Shown: piece by piece, positions 1-8,398 of the stretch | Layout: each line of letters begins with the position of its first letter | How positions within the stretch are numbered: the first letter of the stretch is position 1 | NCBI GenBank assembly: GCA_016792805.1 | Contig: JAEUHX010000055.1 | Location: 143,481 to 207,480 of the forward strand | Length of the DNA stretch: 64,000 bases | DNA from: Planctomycetota bacterium | GTDB taxonomy: Bacteria; Planctomycetota; UBA1135; JACQFD01 | Reading direction: 5' to 3' | Position numbers and translations under genes: made by a program | Notes under the pieces: model-generated | Told to the model about the DNA's origin: nothing | Database searches by the model: none | Seen by the model: only the letters and a program-made list of their open reading frames with translations

Positions 1-2
1 AG

Positions 3-386
3 CGACTTGCGCTGCCGGCATTCGGCCAGGTCAATACAAAAGGCACTCCGGTCGTAGCCACGCTTTGGCTCATGGCGATCGCAGGACTGCTCGCGTTCAC
101 CAATTCTTTTGGAAGCCTTCTCGGCTACACGATTCCCATCATCTGGCTCACGAATCTGCTGATCGCGGCGGGATTGCTCGTCGACCGCTGGAGAAAGCCC
201 GACGCGGCAAGACCGCTTCGCCTTCCCCTCGCGGGGCTCGTGGTTGGAGGGCAGCTCGTGATCGGAGCGCTCTTCTTCTGGACGGAGGTGAAGAATGCGC
301 ATTGGTCGCTCGTCGTGGACGGCGCCGCTCTCGTCGGGGGCTACGGGGTGTACCGCGCCTTTGCCGCGCGAGGCCGCACGGCTTAG
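3..386 (+). CDS. APC-family amino acid permease, C-terminal part (5' end outside window)
   Basis: The open frame enters from the left edge and ends at TAG 384-386. The first visible residues, LPAFGQVNTKGTPVVATL, match the loop of APC-superfamily amino acid permeases in which a Lys-Gly-Thr-Pro stretch precedes a transmembrane helix. Three hydrophobic segments follow, then a short polar tail (AARGRTA). The protein would be an inner-membrane secondary transporter for amino acids or related cations; the substrate cannot be told from this fragment. About 127 residues are visible, roughly the last quarter of a typical 450-500 residue permease. No break is seen. Confidence 0.8.
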   Translation, partial: RLALPAFGQVNTKGTPVVATLWLMAIAGLLAFTNSFGSLLGYTIPIIWLTNLLIAAGLLVDRWRKPDAARPLRLPLAGLVVGGQLVIGALFFWTEVKNAHWSLVVDGAALVGGYGVYRAFAARGRTA

Positions 387-398
387 CCTTCTTCCGCC

Positions 399-779
399 AT
401 GCCCACGCTCACCGAGCATCTCCAGGCGGCGATGCGCTATTTCGCGCTTCGCCGTTTTGAAGAGGCGAAAGCACATTATCAGGCAGTCTTACAAATCGAT
501 CCGTCCTTTACGACGGCACTCCACGGCGTGTCGGCGTGCCTGTTCCAACAGGAGAAGTGGGACGATTCGATCGCTGTGGCGGAGCAGATCCTGAAAATCG
601 ACGCCGACGACGCCGACGCACAAGGTCACATTTCCCGCTGCTGGATGCGCAAGGGCGACGTGCCCCGCGCGGAAGCGGAGGCGGCAAAAGAGAAGTCGAT
701 CCGCTGGAAGCTGCAGCTCCGTGAGCAGAAAGCGCAGGGCGACTCGGGCGGCGGCCACGGCACCCCGCCGTCGCCCTAG
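399..779 (+). CDS. Small tetratricopeptide repeat (TPR) protein
   Basis: A 126-residue protein starting 12 bases after the permease stop, so probably co-transcribed with it. Residues about 5-80 show TPR-type helix pairs: alternating Ala/Leu positions, FEEAKAHYQAVLQIDPS and WDDSIAVAEQILKIDADDAD, each with the Asp-Pro-like turn that ends a TPR unit. There is no signal peptide, so it is probably a cytosolic protein-protein interaction module. The tail (about residues 100-126) is charged, then Gly/Pro-rich and probably disordered. The partner is unknown. The 172 bases after it, up to the convergent gene ending at 952, hold nothing I recognise. Confidence 0.75.
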   Translation: MPTLTEHLQAAMRYFALRRFEEAKAHYQAVLQIDPSFTTALHGVSACLFQQEKWDDSIAVAEQILKIDADDADAQGHISRCWMRKGDVPRAEAEAAKEKSIRWKLQLREQKAQGDSGGGHGTPPSP

Positions 780-951
780 CGATCCCAGGAGTCGGCGCGT
801 AGAGTTGAGCCGCTGAATCTGTGGGTTCGGCACACGGAGGATGATTCAAAAGTCATCCGAGCTGCGCGCGGGTCTCGTCGCGCTCGCTTTGCGGAGCACT
901 CTTGAAACGTCCTCCAAGGACCAGGCTTACTTATCTAGGTCTCTCCAGAGA

Positions 952-1914
952 TCACCGATGGAGCGCCACGCGCCACAGCGCCTCCTCGATGGGCGCACAG
1001 CGAAGGCCGAGCTCGCGTTCCGCTTTCTTGCCGTCAAACCACAGATAGACGGATAGCGCCCGCAGCCCCGGACCCGTGACCCTGCGCGGCTCGAAGCCGC
1101 AGAGCGCCGCGCCATCGAGCGCCCACGAGAGCGTGCGCACGAGCCCTCCGGGGAGAACGCGCCCGTTCCAGCCCGTGCCGACGCAGTTCCCCATCCGCCG
1201 GAGAAAGTCCACCCAGGTGAGGTTTTCGGAGGAGATCACATATCTCTCTCCGCGCCTCCCGCGTTCCCAGGCGAGCAGATGGCCCCTCACGGTGTCCTCG
1301 AGGCTCACAAATCCGCAGCCCCCGCCGGGAACGGCAACGATTCGCCCCGCGGCGAGATCGTTTCTCATCGAATCGAGGTTGCCACCGGAGTTCGGGCCGA
1401 GGACCACGCTCGGATTCACCATTACGACGTCGAGCCCGTCGCCGACGGCGCGCGCCGCCTCCAGCTCCGCCCGATGTTTGGTTGTCAAATATCCAACCCG
1501 CAGTGAGCCTGAGTTCCACGGCACCGACTCATCCAGCACGCGCGCGTCGCGGGTGTGGGCGCAGGCCGCGATACTCGACGTGTGAATGACGCGCCGCACG
1601 CGTGCGCGCCGCGCCGCTTCCAGCACGGCGCGCGTCCCCTGCACATTGGTCACTTCGAGCTCCCTCTCGCGCCGCCGATCGTAGCTCACAAGTGCCGCCA
1701 CATGAAACAGGGCCTCACACCCCGCCATGGCCTGCTCCAGCGCGTTCACATCCAATAGATCCCCAACTTCCCACTGCATCGGCAGCCCAGCGAGCGGCTT
1801 CGTATTGCTGGTGGCGCGCCGCCATGCCACGACGGTGTGTCCCGCCTTGACGAGCTCCCCCACGAGCCCGCGCCCGACCAGCCCCGTGGCACCTGTAACA
1901 AAAACCCGCGCCAT
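952..1914 (-). CDS. NAD(P)-dependent epimerase/dehydratase, extended SDR family
   Basis: The 320-residue protein begins MARVFVTGATGLVGRG, the Rossmann TGxxGxxG nucleotide motif of extended short-chain dehydrogenases. The catalytic Tyr-x-x-x-Lys is YLTTK at about residues 142-146, preceded by the HTSSIAA strand that supplies the active-site Ser. Length and motifs fit the dihydroflavonol-4-reductase-like / HpnA-like branch that acts on sugar nucleotides or isoprenoid-linked sugars. The chosen ATG lies 4 bases downstream of the acyltransferase stop, so the two genes are probably translated together, and a role in envelope lipid metabolism is inferred from that. A longer frame upstream lies inside the acyltransferase and is not used. 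Confidence 0.85.
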   Translation of the reverse strand: MARVFVTGATGLVGRGLVGELVKAGHTVVAWRRATSNTKPLAGLPMQWEVGDLLDVNALEQAMAGCEALFHVAALVSYDRRRERELEVTNVQGTRAVLEAARRARVRRVIHTSSIAACAHTRDARVLDESVPWNSGSLRVGYLTTKHRAELEAARAVGDGLDVVMVNPSVVLGPNSGGNLDSMRNDLAAGRIVAVPGGGCGFVSLEDTVRGHLLAWERGRRGERYVISSENLTWVDFLRRMGNCVGTGWNGRVLPGGLVRTLSWALDGAALCGFEPRRVTGPGLRALSVYLWFDGKKAERELGLRCAPIEEALWRVALHR

Positions 1915-1918
1915 GGAA

Positions 1919-2926
1919 CTATTCCGGCTGCGCCGCCGTTCTGTACTTTTCCGGAGGCCACGCGCCGACCTCGTAGGGCGACGGCGTCCCCTCCGGCTGC
2001 TGCTTGAACCGGCGATACATCCAGATCCAATGATCGGGATGCTCACGAATGAGATCCTCGAGCACGCGGTTGAACCGCCGGCTGTTCTCCAGGACGTCGG
2101 CCTCCACGTCGCCGGTGCGCGCGATCGGCACCTCGGGGCCAAACAGTGCGCGGTGCCTCATGGAGGCGCCCTCCCGCACAATCACTACGGGATAAACAGG
2201 GGCCTTGGACAACAGCGCGAGCCGCGCGAGTCCAGAATTGGTTGACGCTTGCACTCCAAAAAAAGGCGCGAACACGCGTGTCGTGCGCTTGCCCATCTGA
2301 TCAAACGGAATGGCTACAGGCCTCCCCGCCCGCAGCTCCCGGATGATGTCGCGCGCCGCGGCTCCCTTCGGCAGCTGGCGGGTTCCGAATCGCGCCCGCA
2401 TCTGTTCAATCCAAACCTCCACGCGCGGATTCGCCATCGGCCGGTGCACGAGCGAGATTGGGTGCCCATAGGCGCCGACCGCGGCCAGCAGCAGCTCGAA
2501 CGAGCCGAAATGTGCACTCAGGATCAGCGCCCCGTTCTCCTTCATCTTTCCTTCGATCTCGGGTATCCGCTCCGGCGGATCGATGACGACGATCTCTCGC
2601 AGCCGCTCCGGCGAGATCTTTGCGAGTTGCACCGCGTCGACAGCGAACATCCCCCACTGCCGCCACATCGAGCACAAAATGGCGTCCCGTTCCTGTTGCG
2701 TCTTCTCCGGGAACGCAATCTCAAGGTTCAGCTTCGCGACGCGGTGCTGCCGCATGCCGAAGAGGCGGCCCAGAAATCCATAGAAACCCGCGAGCGCCGC
2801 TCCAAGCCGAAGCGATGCCCGATGAGGCAGAACTCCCAGCAGCGCGACCGCGAACCGAAGCGACGCGATCTCGATCGCGTTCCAGGCTTCGGAGCGCGCG
2901 CCGCGCCGCCGCTGACGCGCGCCCAA
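1919..2926 (-). CDS. LpxL/HtrB-family lysophospholipid (lipid A) acyltransferase
   Basis: A 335-residue protein with the HX4E catalytic motif of the family (AHFGSFE, H139 to E144). Also visible are the DQMG block after it, the ALLSKAPVYPVVIVR strand and a C-terminal HPDHWIWMYRRFK motif, all typical of lauroyl/myristoyl acyltransferases that finish lipid A or related envelope lipids at the inner membrane. A hydrophobic segment at about residues 22-55 serves as N-terminal anchor. It sits between the ferritin-like gene upstream (3-base gap) and the epimerase downstream (4-base gap), forming a compact minus-strand group. Substrate and acyl donor cannot be read from sequence. Confidence 0.88.
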   Translation of the reverse strand: MGARQRRRGARSEAWNAIEIASLRFAVALLGVLPHRASLRLGAALAGFYGFLGRLFGMRQHRVAKLNLEIAFPEKTQQERDAILCSMWRQWGMFAVDAVQLAKISPERLREIVVIDPPERIPEIEGKMKENGALILSAHFGSFELLLAAVGAYGHPISLVHRPMANPRVEVWIEQMRARFGTRQLPKGAAARDIIRELRAGRPVAIPFDQMGKRTTRVFAPFFGVQASTNSGLARLALLSKAPVYPVVIVREGASMRHRALFGPEVPIARTGDVEADVLENSRRFNRVLEDLIREHPDHWIWMYRRFKQQPEGTPSPYEVGAWPPEKYRTAAQPE

Positions 2927-2929
2927 CGG

Positions 2930-3610
2930 CTATGCGCCCGCGAGCGCCTGCGCCACCGCAGCCTTCACGCCGGGCAGCTCCATCGACTGCGCCGCCTCCG
3001 ACTGCCAGCGCGCCCTATTGCGCCTGGCGATCTCGAGGTCTTCCGGCTTGAACGGATCGGCGTAACAAAAACCAAACAAATTGCGCTCGTGCTGCAGGAG
3101 CTCTTGTGTAACTTTCTCGTCGATCACCTGATACTTGGCAATCGCCTGGTCATAGAGCGTCGGGTCGCCTTGGGCGCGCGCCATCTCTTTGGCCGCCGAT
3201 TCGATCCAGCCGATGTGCCACGTCTCGTCGGCGGAGACGGACTGGAGCGTCTTGCGCGTCTCCTCGTCGACGTCGGGACGCGCCAAGTGTTGCTGATACC
3301 GCGTGAACGCGCGCTGCTCGACGACGACGGTCAGTGCGAAGATGTCGAACAACGTTCGCGGCAGCCCTTCGCGCCCGATTCGGCGCTGATATCCGTCGTC
3401 GAGCGACTCGACGACGCCCCCCATGTCCATGATCCGCTTCGTCCAGAGCCATGCATGGCGCGTCTCGTCCATGATGTGACGGGAGAGCGCCGACTGCATA
3501 TCTCCCGGCCCACACATGGAGCAAAGGCGCAGCAGCAACGTCGCGCCGCGCATCTCGGCGTCGCGGTAATACGAAAAAACGGTGGTCAGATGGCGGTCCG
3601 GCGTCTTCAC
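2930..3610 (-). CDS. Ferritin-like diiron protein
   Basis: Translation from the GTG at 3610 gives 226 residues. An AAGGA-like ribosome binding sequence lies about 8 bases before it, and upstream codons in the same frame do not look like protein. Four iron-ligand helices are recognisable in order: DAEMRGA, DETRHAWLW, VVEQRA and ADETWHIGW, i.e. the E, ExxH, E, ExxH set of a carboxylate-bridged diiron site in a four-helix bundle. Such proteins include oxidases, hydroxylases and iron-storage relatives, and the reaction is not determined. Position just before a lipid acyltransferase suggests a lipid desaturase- or hydroxylase-like role, which is inference only. Confidence 0.72.
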   Translation of the reverse strand: MKTPDRHLTTVFSYYRDAEMRGATLLLRLCSMCGPGDMQSALSRHIMDETRHAWLWTKRIMDMGGVVESLDDGYQRRIGREGLPRTLFDIFALTVVVEQRAFTRYQQHLARPDVDEETRKTLQSVSADETWHIGWIESAAKEMARAQGDPTLYDQAIAKYQVIDEKVTQELLQHERNLFGFCYADPFKPEDLEIARRNRARWQSEAAQSMELPGVKAAVAQALAGA

Positions 3611-3743
3611 GCTTTGGGCTTCCTTGCGCCCTGGGGTTGCTCGTGCTGGGGGTTCAGCGCGAGGGTATGCGTAGAAAAAGAGATTGGGAAGTCTTGCCAA
3701 AGGGGGGGCGCCAGGCAAGCCCGCCGCGTCCTCAGGCCCCCGC

Positions 3744-4043
3744 TTACTTGATCTTCGACGGACGCGACCGGCCTCGGAGCCGGTCGACGAGCCCGCGCAC
3801 CCACCAAACCGGGGCCACGAACAGGATGGCTGGGTTTTTCCAGGAGGCCGGCAGATTCCCTTCGATCGCATGCCCAAGCCAGAGAATCGCCCATCCGCCG
3901 AGATGGGCGGCAAGCGCCCACTTCCAGCTCCAGAACAAGAGCGGGAACGAGGCCACCACGATGGGGATCCCAATCGCGTGGAGAGCGCGGTTCACCGGAT
4001 GCCGGTGCTCGCCTTCGTAGCTCTGGAGGTCGGCTTTCACCAT
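3744..4043 (-). CDS. DUF962 / Mpo1-like membrane protein
   Basis: A 99-residue protein with two or three membrane segments. It carries both conserved DUF962 blocks: HRHPVNRALHAIGIP near residue 14 and GHAIEGNLPASWKNPA near residue 57. In yeast the homologue Mpo1 is an Fe(II)-dependent dioxygenase that alpha-oxidises 2-hydroxy fatty acids; the histidines of the two blocks are the presumed metal ligands and are present here. A lipid-oxidation role in the inner membrane is therefore plausible, and it fits the acyltransferase and diiron genes downstream on the same strand. The 133 bases to the next gene hold no clear terminator. Confidence 0.82.
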   Translation of the reverse strand: MVKADLQSYEGEHRHPVNRALHAIGIPIVVASFPLLFWSWKWALAAHLGGWAILWLGHAIEGNLPASWKNPAILFVAPVWWVRGLVDRLRGRSRPSKIK

Positions 4044-4130
4044 GGGACGGGCGCGGCCTTTGGCCGCCTCGGGATTCGTGAGCTACCATAGCAGCTCGTT
4101 TTCTCCCTGCCGCCCCGAGCGAACCCGCGA

Positions 4131-4364
4131 ATGCCCCAGCCCGAGTACAAGATCTCCGTCGAAACCGAAGACGGCCAAGTGGAAGTGGTCCTGCGCGCCC
4201 CCAATGGCGACAAGTGGGAGTACGGAATTCCCTTCGACCGGCAAACCGGGCGCTTCGCCTTCGAAGACATCAAAGTCATCGAACTCGACTTCGGGGCCGA
4301 CTTTGCGGAGAAGATGCTCTCCGACATTCGCGCTGCCGTTCGCACGGCGCTCGGGATGCAGTGA
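4131..4364 (+). CDS. Small conserved-type protein, paralogue of the next gene
   Basis: A 77-residue acidic protein (YKISVETEDGQVEVVLRAPNG...) with alternating hydrophobic residues suggesting a beta-sheet, then a helix (DFAEKMLSDIRAAVRTALG). I recognise no family. The next gene encodes a protein of the same length that aligns with it end to end: both start Y-x-I/V-x-V/I-E/D-T, both place ELDFG / ERDYG before the helix, and both end in ALG. The pair therefore looks like a tandem duplication. There is no signal peptide or cysteine motif. It is divergent from the DUF962 gene. Confidence 0.7.
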   Translation: MPQPEYKISVETEDGQVEVVLRAPNGDKWEYGIPFDRQTGRFAFEDIKVIELDFGADFAEKMLSDIRAAVRTALGMQ

Positions 4365-4437
4365 GCCCTGGCGCGGGCTGCCGGCGGGGCCGATTCTCGA
4401 ACAATTCATCAACTGCAATAAAAACTTATTACTGCAA

Positions 4438-4662
4438 ATGACCAGCTACACCGTTGAGATTGATACGCGCATGAACTGCGCCATGGTCCAGGTCAAAGAA
4501 GACTCGGGCGATATTGTGGACTTCCAGATCGACTACTCGCCGACGTCGGGCGCCCTCGACTTCCAGGACCGCTGGCTGCTCGAGCGAGACTATGGAAAGC
4601 CGTTCATCGACGGGCTCGTGAAGGACCTCGAGACACAGATCAAGAAAGCGCTCGGGCGGTAA
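4438..4662 (+). CDS. Small protein, tandem paralogue of the 4131-4364 gene
   Basis: A 74-residue protein starting at the ATG after an unusually AT-rich leader (4416-4437), in which AATAA and TTATT can pair around a 4-base loop. That leader could be a promoter element or a translation control hairpin and is striking in this GC-rich DNA. The protein (YTVEIDTRMNCAMVQVKED...) matches its neighbour in layout: N-terminal strands, ERDYGKPF, then a C-terminal helix ending KKALG. The longer frame upstream belongs to no plausible protein. Function unknown; a shared fold and perhaps a heteromer with the neighbour are inference. Confidence 0.68.
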   Translation: MTSYTVEIDTRMNCAMVQVKEDSGDIVDFQIDYSPTSGALDFQDRWLLERDYGKPFIDGLVKDLETQIKKALGR

Positions 4663-4713
4663 CATTTTCCCGCGCCGCGATCCCGGCGGCGGATGATTGA
4701 GCTTGCGGACCGG

Positions 4714-5757
4714 CTATTGGGGGTTCGCCGGGCGCGACGCGCTCGGGGCCGAGTCCGGAGCGCCGGCCGCGGAGCCGCGCTCGAGATCCTCGATCTGCTT
4801 CTCCAACGCCCGCTGCACCCGCGGGTCGGCCGCCGCATCCCGCGCGCGCCGGCTCAGCTCGAGCGCCTGCTCGCGCCGCCCCGCGGCTCGCTCGATCCCG
4901 GCGAGCCGCACCAGCGAGGGCGCATGGTCGGGGCGTCGGCGCAGCGCCTCGCGATAGGCCTGGGCGGCCGCCGCTGCGTCATGCTGAAGCTCCTCCCGCA
5001 TCCACCCCAAATTGTAAGAAGGCGCGGGATCGGCCGCGGCCAAGGCAGCGGCCTCCTCGAAATCTCGGGCTGCGGCCGCGAAAAGCTCACTTTTCGTGCG
5101 CCCGCCGGGTCGGGACTCTGCGCCCGCGCTTGCCGCCGACCGCGCGCGGGCGAGCCCGCGACCGAGGAGCGCCGGCGGCTGCGGCCCGCCGCGCGACAGG
5201 ACGAGGTCGAAGGCCCCTTCTGCGGCCTCGAGCTGCTGGCGCTCCAGCTCCACAAGCCCAAGCCGCAGCCGTACTTCGAGGTCCTCGGGGTCGAGGGAGG
5301 CTGCCGCGCGCAGCGCCTGAGAAGCCTCCGGCCCGCGATGCAGGTCGGCAAGCAGGAATGCCAGGGCGCGCGCCGAGGCCGCGTCCTTCGGGCGCAGCTC
5401 AAGCACCTTGCGATAGGCATCGATGGCGCGATCGAAATAGCGCTCCGCTTCGCACGCGCGCGCAAAGGCCGCCCATGCTTCGGCATCGCCCGAGTCGAGG
5501 CGGACTACCGTGCCGAACGACTCTCGCGCCTTCTCGTATTGGCGCAGCTCGAGGTAGGCACGCCCGAGGAGCTTCGATCCGCGGATCGACTCGCCGACGT
5601 AGCCCTCCAGCAGCGAGATCGCTTCGCCGACCTCGCCGCGCGCAAGAGCCCGGTCGGCTCGATCGAGCCGTTCGGAACTCACGCCAAGCAGGAGGCGCGG
5701 CGAGGAGCAAGCGGCTCCCACGGCCAGGAGCACCAGTGCCGGGGTCGTTTTGCGCAT
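4714..5757 (-). CDS. TPR-repeat lipoprotein
   Basis: A 347-residue protein. Residues 1-17 form a lipoprotein signal peptide (basic MRKT, hydrophobic stretch, AVGAAC lipobox-like site), so it is probably anchored in a membrane facing the periplasm. From about residue 30 to 320 it is built of TPR-like helix pairs, for example YEKARESFGTVVRLDSGDAEAW, YFDRAIDAYRKVLELRPKDA and AYREALRRRPDHAP. A Gly/Arg-rich linker near residue 215 separates two repeat blocks. The tail is Ala/Pro/Ser-rich. It is transcribed divergently from the HAD gene, with 58 bases between the starts. Probably a scaffold; the partner is unknown. Confidence 0.8.
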   Translation of the reverse strand: MRKTTPALVLLAVGAACSSPRLLLGVSSERLDRADRALARGEVGEAISLLEGYVGESIRGSKLLGRAYLELRQYEKARESFGTVVRLDSGDAEAWAAFARACEAERYFDRAIDAYRKVLELRPKDAASARALAFLLADLHRGPEASQALRAAASLDPEDLEVRLRLGLVELERQQLEAAEGAFDLVLSRGGPQPPALLGRGLARARSAASAGAESRPGGRTKSELFAAAARDFEEAAALAAADPAPSYNLGWMREELQHDAAAAAQAYREALRRRPDHAPSLVRLAGIERAAGRREQALELSRRARDAAADPRVQRALEKQIEDLERGSAAGAPDSAPSASRPANPQ

Positions 5758-5815
5758 GGAGGTGGCGCGAGGCTATCGTGGCGCCGCGCGAGCCACCACC
5801 GGGCGCAAGCGCCCC

Positions 5816-6541
5816 ATGCCCTCGAAACCAGCCGTCACTTCGAAACCGCGGGCGCTTCGTGCCGTGTTCCTCGACGCCGGGAACACGCTCTTTTATGAGA
5901 ATCCCTCGCGATTCGAGGTCTACGCGGCGCAAGCGCGCGATCTCGGGCTCCCCGTCGACGATCGAGCGGTGCGGCGCGCCATGGGGGCGGCGCACGATCG
6001 GCTCCCTTGGGTCGCCGGCGAGCGCGTGCGCTACACCGAAGCCTGGTTCCGCCACTATGTGCCCGCGGTGTATCGGGATCTCGGTGCTACGGAAGAGATG
6101 ACGCGAGACCTCACAGACCGGCTTCTTGTTCGATTTCGTGAGACCGCGAAGTTTCACTTATTTCCGGAGACGCTGGAAGTGCTCGACGCGATCCGGGAGC
6201 GCGGCCTGACGCTTTGTGTTGTGTCGAACTGGAGCCCGAGGCTCACGAAGCATCTCGATGCGCTCGGCCTCTCCGCCCGCTTTGATCGTGTGTGGATCTC
6301 GGCGGTCGTCGGTCTCGAAAAGCCGGCACCCGCATTTTTTGAGCACGCCTGCCGAGAATTGGGAATCGGACCCGACGAGGCGGTGCATGTGGGCGACCAT
6401 CCCGTCAAAGATGTTGCCGGCGCCCGCGCCGCTGGAATTCGTGCATTCCTGATCGATCGCGACGGCGAGTCGACGGCGCCCGACGTGGATGCGCTGCGAT
6501 CGCTCCGTGAGCTGCTTCCACAGATAGATCTATGGCGATGA
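5816..6541 (+). CDS. HAD-superfamily hydrolase
   Basis: From the ATG at 5816 the protein is 241 residues. HAD motifs in order: motif I FLDAGNTLF (nucleophile Asp present, second acidic position replaced by Gly-Asn as in the HDHD3/REG-2-like branch), motif II VVSNW, motif III Lys in GLEKPAP, motif IV HVGDHPVKD. The stretch between motifs I and II is a helical cap (C1 type). This fits a small-molecule phosphatase or haloacid dehalogenase relative; the substrate cannot be inferred. Loss of the second motif-I Asp could mean weak catalysis. Its end overlaps the MoxR start by 10 bases. An earlier in-frame ATG at 5750 lies in the divergent promoter region and is less likely. Confidence 0.82.
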   Translation: MPSKPAVTSKPRALRAVFLDAGNTLFYENPSRFEVYAAQARDLGLPVDDRAVRRAMGAAHDRLPWVAGERVRYTEAWFRHYVPAVYRDLGATEEMTRDLTDRLLVRFRETAKFHLFPETLEVLDAIRERGLTLCVVSNWSPRLTKHLDALGLSARFDRVWISAVVGLEKPAPAFFEHACRELGIGPDEAVHVGDHPVKDVAGARAAGIRAFLIDRDGESTAPDVDALRSLRELLPQIDLWR

Positions 6542-7542
6542 CCGACGCCGAACTCGCTGGAGTCGAGCGCGAGATCGCAGAGCTTCGCCGCCGGTTCGGC
6601 GGGCTCAAGGCGGAAATTGCGCGCGTTTATGTTGGTAATCCGGACATCGTGGACTTGCTGGCGACGGCCGCGGTCTGCGGCGGACATGTGCTGCTCGAGG
6701 GAGTGCCGGGCCTCGGCAAGACGGTGCTGGTGAAGACGCTTGCGGCGGCTCTGGAAGTGAAGTTTACAAGAATTCAGTTCACGCCCGATTTGATGCCTGC
6801 GGACGTCACCGGAACGAATCTGCTCGTGGACAGGCAAGGCGGAGGGCGCGGCTTCGAGTTCCAGCCCGGGCCGATCTTTGCGAATCTCGTACTCGCCGAC
6901 GAGATTAATCGTGCGACGCCCAAGACTCAGTCGGCGCTTCTCGAGGCGATGCAGGAGAGCGGCGTCACGGTCGCGGGGAAGCGGTACGGAATCGAGCAGC
7001 CGTTCTTCGTCGTGGCTACACAAAACCCGATCGAGATGGAAGGCACATTTCCGCTGCCGGAGGCGCAGCTCGACCGATTCTTCTTCAAGCTGAAGGTGCC
7101 TTCGTCCTCGGAGCAGCAGCTTCTCGAGATTCTCGAAAGCACGACGGGCCCGAGCACGGTGGAGGCGCGCCCTTCGTTCACGGCGCGCGAATTGTTGCGC
7201 GCGCGGGAGCTGGCGCGACAGGTGCCGGCGTCCGAAGCCGTGAAACGGATGGTCGTGCGGCTCATCCGCGGCACCGACCCCACGGCCAGCGAGGCGACTC
7301 CACTTTCGAAGCGATACCTGCGCTGCGGCGCTTCGCCGCGCGGGGCGCAGTCGGTGATGCTCGGCGCGAAGGCGACGGCGCTCTTCGACGGGCGCCATCA
7401 CGTCGAGCGCGCCGATGTCGAGCGCGTGGCGGTCCCCGCGCTGCGCCACCGCGTGCTGCGAAACTTCGAGGGCGATGCCGAGGGCGTCGACCCCGATCGC
7501 ATCGTGGAAGAAGCGCTGGCCGCGGCGCGAACTGTACGTTGA
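6532..7542 (+). CDS. MoxR-family AAA+ ATPase
   Basis: A 336-residue AAA+ protein: Walker A GVPGLGKT at residues 57-64, Walker B LVLADEINRA at about 119-128, sensor-like VVATQNPIEMEGTFPLPEAQLDRF, and the C-terminal lid found in MoxR proteins. MoxR ATPases act as chaperones that mature metalloenzymes or membrane complexes, usually beside DUF58 and von Willebrand factor A genes. None of those partners follows here: the next genes are NAD biosynthesis genes, so its client is not evident. The start overlaps the HAD gene by 10 bases; the gap to the next gene is 7 bases, so all four genes from 5816 to 9237 are probably one operon. Confidence 0.92.
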   Translation: MAMTDAELAGVEREIAELRRRFGGLKAEIARVYVGNPDIVDLLATAAVCGGHVLLEGVPGLGKTVLVKTLAAALEVKFTRIQFTPDLMPADVTGTNLLVDRQGGGRGFEFQPGPIFANLVLADEINRATPKTQSALLEAMQESGVTVAGKRYGIEQPFFVVATQNPIEMEGTFPLPEAQLDRFFFKLKVPSSSEQQLLEILESTTGPSTVEARPSFTARELLRARELARQVPASEAVKRMVVRLIRGTDPTASEATPLSKRYLRCGASPRGAQSVMLGAKATALFDGRHHVERADVERVAVPALRHRVLRNFEGDAEGVDPDRIVEEALAAARTVR

Positions 7543-7549
7543 AACTCCC

Positions 7550-8398
7550 ATGAAGAACGCACATATCCTTCTGGCTCAGACGGCGCCTGCGCTCGGCAAC
7601 GTCGAGCGCAACCTGGAGCAGCACCTCGCGATCTTGAAGCGCGCCGCGAAGGAGCGCGCCGATCTTGTGGTATTTCCCGAGCTGTCGCTCACCGGGTACT
7701 TTCTCAATGATCTAACCGACGACGTGGCCATGGCGCCCACCCATCCGGCGGTGCTCAAAATTGTGAAGGCGTCGAAGGGTCGAGCCGCTGTGTTCGGATT
7801 CGTGGAGCGCGCCCCCGACCACAGGGTCTACAATTCCACGGCCTATGCGGAGGACGGGAAGATCCTCCACATCCATCGAAAAGTGCACCTTCCGACGTAC
7901 GGCATCTTCGACGACGCGCGCTATCTGGCGGCCGGATCGACCTTCCGTGCGTTCGACGCGAAATTCGGCCGCGTAGGAGTGCTGATTTGTGAGGATGCCT
8001 GGCACCTCGCGTCGAGCTACCTCCTGTTTCTGCAGAATGTCGACTTGATCGTATGCGTCTCGGCGTCGCCTGGGCGCGGACTCACCGAACGAGGCGACGT
8101 CTCGGCATCGCGCTCCTGGGAGGCGATCCTCGAGGCGCAGGCCGCTCTCTTCCAGACCTTTGTGATCTATTGCAATCGCACGGGCGTCGAGGATGGGGTC
8201 ACATTTTTCGGCGGCTCCCGGGTCATCGATCCCTTTGGAAACGTGCTCGCCCGCGCCGCCGAGCTCGAAGAGGGCGTTGCGTCGGCGACGCTCGAGGACG
8301 AAGCGCTGCGCCGAGCGCGCGTGTTCGCTCCCATGCGCCGCGATGAGCGCCCCGAGCTGGTGCTTCGCGAGCTGCGGCGCATCGTGGAGGAAGCATGA
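7550..8398 (+). CDS. Nitrilase-superfamily (glutaminase-like) amidohydrolase paired with nadE
   Basis: A 282-residue carbon-nitrogen hydrolase with the complete Glu-Lys-Cys triad: E44 in VFPELSLTGY, K111 in HRKVHLPTYG, C147 in LICEDAWH. These contexts are the ones seen in the glutaminase half of glutamine-dependent NAD synthetases. Its stop overlaps the start of nadE (ATGA), so the two are translated together. I infer that it provides ammonia from glutamine to NadE as a separate subunit, instead of the usual fused enzyme. The ATG at 7550 is chosen because upstream codons lie inside the MoxR gene and are not conserved-looking. Confidence 0.88.
   Translation: MKNAHILLAQTAPALGNVERNLEQHLAILKRAAKERADLVVFPELSLTGYFLNDLTDDVAMAPTHPAVLKIVKASKGRAAVFGFVERAPDHRVYNSTAYAEDGKILHIHRKVHLPTYGIFDDARYLAAGSTFRAFDAKFGRVGVLICEDAWHLASSYLLFLQNVDLIVCVSASPGRGLTERGDVSASRSWEAILEAQAALFQTFVIYCNRTGVEDGVTFFGGSRVIDPFGNVLARAAELEEGVASATLEDEALRRARVFAPMRRDERPELVLRELRRIVEEA

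Noticed and set aside
2249..3751. 500-residue plus-strand ORF
   Set aside because: Shadow of the acyltransferase and ferritin-like genes; no family motifs, extreme Arg content.
6154..7551. 465-residue minus-strand ORF
   Set aside because: Antisense of the HAD and MoxR genes, both of which have complete family motifs.
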